This document shows positions 59,738 to 64,000 of a stretch of DNA of 64,000 bases, one piece after another (the stretch's first letter is position 1; each line of letters begins with the position of its first letter). Where the stretch lies: positions 1,178,001 to 1,242,000 of the forward strand of contig CAWCBE010000007.1 of NCBI GenBank assembly GCA_963793825.1, given 5' to 3'. The translations under genes and the position numbers were made by a program. The notes under the pieces are model-generated. The model was given only the letters and a program-made list of their open reading frames with translations. It did no database searches and was not told the origin of the DNA. The stretch is from RYN-230 sp963793825. Lineage in GTDB: Bacteria > Actinomycetota > Actinomycetes > Streptosporangiales > Streptosporangiaceae.

Positions 59738-62118
59738 GCGCCCGGCCGGTGATCAGGGCGGTGTCGGGCGGGCTGACCCGCCGCAAGGTGCAGACGGTCG
59801 TGATCTTCACCGTGCTGCTGGTGTCCACCGCCTCGGCCACGCTGGGGCTCGGGCTCCTGGTCGACTCCAACACCCCGTTCCAGCACGCGTTCGCCGCGCA
59901 GCGCGGCGCGGAGGTGACCGCCAGCATCGACCCGGCCAGGGCCACGACCGGCCAGCTGGCGACGACGGGGCGGCTGACGCAGGTCACCGCCGCCGCCGGG
60001 CCGTTCGCCGAGGCGACCATCACGCCCCGGGTCAACACGATCGGGCTCACCATGCCACCGGTCACGGTAGTCGGCCGCGCTTCACCCGGCGGCCCGGTGG
60101 ACGAGCTGACGCTGGACGCGGGCCGCTGGGCGCGCCGGCCCGGCGAGATTGTGATCTCTCCCGACTCCTTTTACCGGGACGCCAGCGCGGTGCAGCTCAT
60201 CGGCACCCGGATCACCGTGACCAGCGCGCCGGGTCGGCCGGTGCTGAAAGTGGTCGGCGTCGCCAAGTCGATCACTGGCACCGCCGGGGCCTGGGTGGTG
60301 CCCGCGGAGATCGCCGCCCTGCACCCGCCACACACCCCGGCCGCCGCGCAGATGCTCTACCGGTTCCACCACGCGGACACCCAGCCACAGCTCACCTCCG
60401 ACGTCACCGCCCTGACCCGGGCGCTGCCGGCCGGCACGATCACCGGCACCAGCTCCTGGCTCACCGTCAAGGCCCAGGAGAGCGGGTCAATCGCGATCAT
60501 CGTGCCGTTCGTGGTCGCGTTCGGCGTCATAGGGCTGGCGATGTCGGTGGTGATCGTCGGCAACGTGGTCAACGGCGCGGTCGTGAGCGGATACCGCCGG
60601 ATCGGCGTGCTCAAGAGCATCGGCTTCACCCCGGCGCAGGTGGTGGCCGCGTACGTGGCGCAGGCCGGGATCCCGGCGCTAGCCGGAATGCTGGCCGGCG
60701 TGGTCGTGGGCAACGTGCTGTCGGTGCCGCTGCTCAGCCAGACCGCGACGATCTACGGAGTCGGCAAGCTGCTCGTGCCGCCTTCGGTCGATATCGGGGT
60801 GCCGCTGCTGATGTGCGCCCTGGTGGGGCTGGCGGCGGTGCTGCCGGCGCTGCGGGCCGGACGGCTCAGCGCCGTCGCGGCCATCGCGACCGGGCGCGCC
60901 CCACGGACCGGCCGCGGCTACGCCGCGCACCGGCTGCTCGGCCGGCTACCGCTCCCCCGCCCGGTGACGATCGGCCTGGCCGCCCCGTTCGCACGCCCGG
61001 CACGCACCGCGGTCACCATGGCCGCGATCGGGTTCGGCGCCACCGCGGTGATCTTCGCCGCCGGGCTGAACTCATCACTGACCAAGGCGGCGAACGGCCA
61101 GTCGCACGCGGCCTCCGAGCAGGTGCAAATCTCCCCCGTTCTGCACTACGGCCCTGCCCCGAAGCGATTCCCCGGCTTCGGCGGGCGCCGGCCACTAGCG
61201 GCCGGCCACTACCGGACCGTCGGTGCCGCGCTCCGGGCGCAGCCCGGGACGCTGCGCTGGGTGGCCGAGGCGATGCCCATGGTCGGCGTGGCGGGCCTGA
61301 CGGACCCGGTTTCCACCGAGGCCTTCTGCGGCAACGCGGCATGGACCGGCTACGACATGATCAGCGGGCGCTGGTACCGGGCACCCGGTGAGGTGGTCGT
61401 CAACACCGGCTTCCTCACCCAGACCGGCAAGTCCGTCGGCGACACCGTCACCCTCACCTTCGGCGGCAAGCAGATCACCGCGCGGATCGTCGGCGAGGTC
61501 TTCGACCCGCAAGGACGAGGGCAGCCCGCCATGCTCACAAGCTGGCAGACCCTGGGCGGCGCCAGCGCGGGGCTGACCGTTCAGCAATACGACGTCGGCC
61601 TGCGGCCCGGCACGGACCCGGGCGCCTACGCGGATGCGGTCAACCACGCGCTGCTCCCCAACTTCTTCGCCTCCGCCACCACGAACGATCCCTTCTACCT
61701 GACCCTCAGCGCGCTGATCGGCACGCTGACCCTGCTGATAGCTCTGGCCGCCGGGCTCGGCGTGCTCAACACGGTGGTCCTCGGCACCAGGGACCGGGTG
61801 CACGACCTCGGGGTGTTCAAGTCGGTCGGAATGAGGCCGCGGCAGACGATCGCCATGGTCATCTGCTGGATCGCCGGTGCCGGGCTGATCGCCGGGGTGA
61901 TCGCCGTTCCAGCGGCCATGATCCTGCACTCCTCCGTGCTGCGGGACATGGCCAGCGCCGGTGGCACCGGGATTCCGGCCAGCTACGTCAACGTCTTCAG
62001 CCCCGCGGAACTCCTGCTCCTCGCCCTGGCCGGGCTGGTCATCGGGGTGGTCGGCGCCCTGCTCCCGGCTAGCTGGGCAGCCCGCGCCCGCACGGCGTCC
62101 GCCCTGCGGGCCGAATGA
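59734..62118 (+). CDS. FtsX/MacB-like ABC permease
   Basis: The protein has 794 residues. It has a TM near residues 20-45, an extracellular MacB-type region, three spans around 240-370, a second external domain (about 440-640) and a last trio of spans ending GVVGALLPASWAARARTASALRAE. The FtsX domain (VVIVGNVVNGAVVSGYRRIG and LNTVVLGTRDRVHDLGVFKS) occurs twice. With the ATPase it forms an exporter or envelope mechanotransducer, possibly under the adjacent two-component system. Confidence 0.9.
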   Translation: MSARPVIRAVSGGLTRRKVQTVVIFTVLLVSTASATLGLGLLVDSNTPFQHAFAAQRGAEVTASIDPARATTGQLATTGRLTQVTAAAGPFAEATITPRVNTIGLTMPPVTVVGRASPGGPVDELTLDAGRWARRPGEIVISPDSFYRDASAVQLIGTRITVTSAPGRPVLKVVGVAKSITGTAGAWVVPAEIAALHPPHTPAAAQMLYRFHHADTQPQLTSDVTALTRALPAGTITGTSSWLTVKAQESGSIAIIVPFVVAFGVIGLAMSVVIVGNVVNGAVVSGYRRIGVLKSIGFTPAQVVAAYVAQAGIPALAGMLAGVVVGNVLSVPLLSQTATIYGVGKLLVPPSVDIGVPLLMCALVGLAAVLPALRAGRLSAVAAIATGRAPRTGRGYAAHRLLGRLPLPRPVTIGLAAPFARPARTAVTMAAIGFGATAVIFAAGLNSSLTKAANGQSHAASEQVQISPVLHYGPAPKRFPGFGGRRPLAAGHYRTVGAALRAQPGTLRWVAEAMPMVGVAGLTDPVSTEAFCGNAAWTGYDMISGRWYRAPGEVVVNTGFLTQTGKSVGDTVTLTFGGKQITARIVGEVFDPQGRGQPAMLTSWQTLGGASAGLTVQQYDVGLRPGTDPGAYADAVNHALLPNFFASATTNDPFYLTLSALIGTLTLLIALAAGLGVLNTVVLGTRDRVHDLGVFKSVGMRPRQTIAMVICWIAGAGLIAGVIAVPAAMILHSSVLRDMASAGGTGIPASYVNVFSPAELLLLALAGLVIGVVGALLPASWAARARTASALRAE

Positions 62119-62312
62119 CCGGCATGACAAAGGACCGCTACCAGGAAGCTGATCATCGGTCACGCGGCCTGGCGTAATACGCCTCGCCGCGTGACCGGCG
62201 CCCGACCGGCTGACCCTCCGGGATGCGAAACGGCGGACGGCTAGCGCACACCCGTGCAGTAACGACGCCGCCTCGGCCCGGCGCATCAAGCCCTACCCCG
62301 CTGGAGATCACC

Positions 62313-63653
62313 ATGCGCACTGTCCGTTGCCCAGCCAGCACCTGGTGGGCGAGCACCCGGCCGGCGGTGACCCTCGCGAGGCGGCGAGCCGCGCTGCTGG
62401 TGACGTTGAACCTGGCCGCCGCCGCGATTTACCTCGTTCATGTCGGCCACGGCATCGGCCTGGGCGGCTACCGCATCGATCTGGACATCTACCGCACCGG
62501 CGCCAGGGTGGTGCTGCACGGCGGCGATCTGTACGGTCGGCTGCCCCGGCTCGGCGACGGCCACGCGCTGCCGTTCACCTACCCCCCGTTCGCGGCCCTG
62601 AGCTTCGTTCCCCTGACGCTCCTGGGCTACAGCGCGGCGAACTGGCTGCTCACCGCCATCACCATCGTCAGCGTTGCGGCCAGCCTGTGGTGCTTCGCCG
62701 CCAGCACCCCTGGGGAGGCGGGCGCCCGGATGCAGCGGCTCCTGCCCTGGGCGCTGCCTGCCGCGCTGCTGCTCGAACCCATCCGCTCCACCCTGACCTA
62801 CGGCCAGATCAACGCGCTACTCATGGCACTGGTCGCCTTCGACTGCCTGACCCGGGCGCCCCGGTGGCCGCGCGGGATCCTGGTCGGCATCGCCGCCGCG
62901 GTGAAACTCACTCCCGCGGTCTTCCTGCTGTTCTTCCTCCTCCGCCGCGACCTGCGCAGCGCGGCCCGGGCCGGGCTGAGCTTCGCGGCGTGCACCGGTG
63001 CCGGGTTCGCCCTCGCCCCGCACGACTCGCTCCGCTACTGGACCCAGATCGCCTACCAGCCCACGCGGATCGGCGGAATCGCCTACGCCTCGAACCAGTC
63101 CATACTCGGAACCCTGGCCCGCCTCGGCCTCGGCAATCCCGCGCGGACCTGGCTCTGGCTGGCCCTGTGGCTGCTCGTCGCGGCCCTCGCGGTCACCGGC
63201 ATGCGCGGCGTTCTCAAGGCCAACCAGGTCACGTACGCCCTATTGCTGAACGCGGCAGCCGGGTTGCTGATCTCGCCAATATCCTGGTCACACCACTGGG
63301 TCTGGGCGGCGCCCGCGCTGCTCACCTGCCTCAGCACCACCAACCCGAACCGCCGACGGCCGCCGACGTTCGCGGTCCTGGCACTGCTCACCTTCGCGAT
63401 AGCACCGCACTGGCTGCTCCCCTCCGGGGGCGGCCGCGAACTGCACTGGTCATGGTGGCAACAGGCCCTAGGCGACTCTTACGCCCTGACCGGGCTCGCC
63501 GCCCTCACCCAAGCAGCGATCAAGAAATTGCTACCCCGCCCGAAACGCCGGGATCCGGGCACAGCGGGCACGCTGGCAGCACCACACGACCAGGAACTTG
63601 GACCGGTACCGTCCCAAACCCGTGACGACGCTAGCGTGCCGACCCGCAGATAA
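62313..63653 (+). CDS. GT87/DUF2029-type polyprenyl-phosphate mannosyltransferase
   Basis: The protein has about 446 residues and 9-11 spans. It shows IDLDIYRTGARVVLHGGDLY (the catalytic-Asp loop), FTYPPFAALSFVPLTLL, TYGQINALLMALVAFDCL, GILVGIAAAVKLTPAVFLLF and ISWSHHWVWAAPAL, all typical of DUF2029/PimE-like glycosyltransferases of mycobacterial and related envelopes. I start at ATG 62313 (MRTVRCPAS) with CTGGAGA ahead; 62223 is less likely. Confidence 0.85.
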   Translation: MRTVRCPASTWWASTRPAVTLARRRAALLVTLNLAAAAIYLVHVGHGIGLGGYRIDLDIYRTGARVVLHGGDLYGRLPRLGDGHALPFTYPPFAALSFVPLTLLGYSAANWLLTAITIVSVAASLWCFAASTPGEAGARMQRLLPWALPAALLLEPIRSTLTYGQINALLMALVAFDCLTRAPRWPRGILVGIAAAVKLTPAVFLLFFLLRRDLRSAARAGLSFAACTGAGFALAPHDSLRYWTQIAYQPTRIGGIAYASNQSILGTLARLGLGNPARTWLWLALWLLVAALAVTGMRGVLKANQVTYALLLNAAAGLLISPISWSHHWVWAAPALLTCLSTTNPNRRRPPTFAVLALLTFAIAPHWLLPSGGGRELHWSWWQQALGDSYALTGLAALTQAAIKKLLPRPKRRDPGTAGTLAAPHDQELGPVPSQTRDDASVPTRR

Positions 63654-64000
63654 TCCGGGGGGTGGCCCGTGCGCTGCTCTCACGCAGCTGGGTGACACGA
63701 GCAGCGACGGCGTCCGGCCCGCGGGCGAAGGGAACCCGGAAGTGACGGGCTATCAGCGGACGAGGAGGAAGGCCGGCCGGCCGGACACACACAGTGACCG
63801 GCGCGAACCGTGAAGCGAGTTCATGGCGGCACCGCGACGGGCCACCCGGCGACCATAGCTGGCTGTTCTGCGCCTCGGAACCCGTCCGCAGACGCGGAAG
63901 AGCATGAGCGAATATTCGGCGCTCGGCTCGTCCGAGCGCAGCCTGTGGCGTCCTGTGGCCGGGATCACATATTCGCTCGAGGTAGGGACTACGAGGCGCT
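63654..64000. other. End of window without a recognisable gene
   Basis: Short frames occur on both strands but none matches a known family. A gene starting beyond the window is possible. Confidence 0.4.

Overview
The window comes from a very high-GC actinomycete. It has frequent GTG starts, a mycothiol-ligase (MshC) homologue, MalT-like LuxR and NarL-type two-component regulators, DUF2252, FUSC and SHOCT/DUF6325 proteins. The genus cannot be fixed from the sequence alone. No rRNA, tRNA or CRISPR array was seen.

Layout. (1) 1-3165: end of a sigma-factor gene, an intact IS630-type element and decayed transposon genes. (2) 3181-29228: a sulfur island. It holds an MshC-like ligase, two SQR-family flavoproteins, a TusE/DsrC-like carrier, a DsrE-family protein, a CoA-disulfide-reductase/rhodanese fusion (frameshifted), a cysteine-desulfurase-like enzyme with a thioredoxin, and a GntR-controlled operon of persulfide dioxygenase-rhodanese, ferredoxin, NrfD, molybdopterin enzyme and TorD chaperone. 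A PIG-L deacetylase, a DUF2892 protein, a DUF302 protein, rhodaneses and a CstR-type persulfide-sensing repressor follow. (3) 29349-34622: a NarL-type two-component system with a membrane protein, and a MalT-like LuxR regulator. (4) 34744-54911: a stress and membrane-protein region with DUF1269-like proteins, FUSC, DUF2252, a K+ channel, MFS, SHOCT, DUF6325 and a permease. It also has a second CoA-disulfide reductase and several broken genes (SMP-30, zwf, antiporter). (5) 55070-56120: scars of a transposase and an integrase beside a toxin-antitoxin pair. (6) 56299-63653: a LuxR remnant, a second NarL-type two-component system, a MacB-like ABC exporter and a GT87-type mannosyltransferase.

Two regulatory networks can be read directly from the DNA. 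In the sulfur island, eight copies of a 16-bp operator ATACCC-N4-GGGTAT (seven with perfect half-sites) lie mostly in front of sulfur genes and of the CsoR/CstR-family gene itself. This points to one persulfide-responsive regulon. In the stress region, six copies of a composite promoter occur on both strands: the palindrome CACCTAGGTG, exactly 13 nt, then GGTGATGNCGGGTCACC. Each has a possible -10 box and an initiation codon 25-27 nt downstream without a clear Shine-Dalgarno sequence. These serve the FUSC protein, the DUF1269 family, a 71-aa protein and a permease, and they suggest activated, leaderless transcription with short upstream ORFs. I do not recognise this element from any described regulon.

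Many genes are frameshifted or internally deleted. Some breaks, such as those at G-runs, could be sequencing errors. Others have large deletions and must be real decay.
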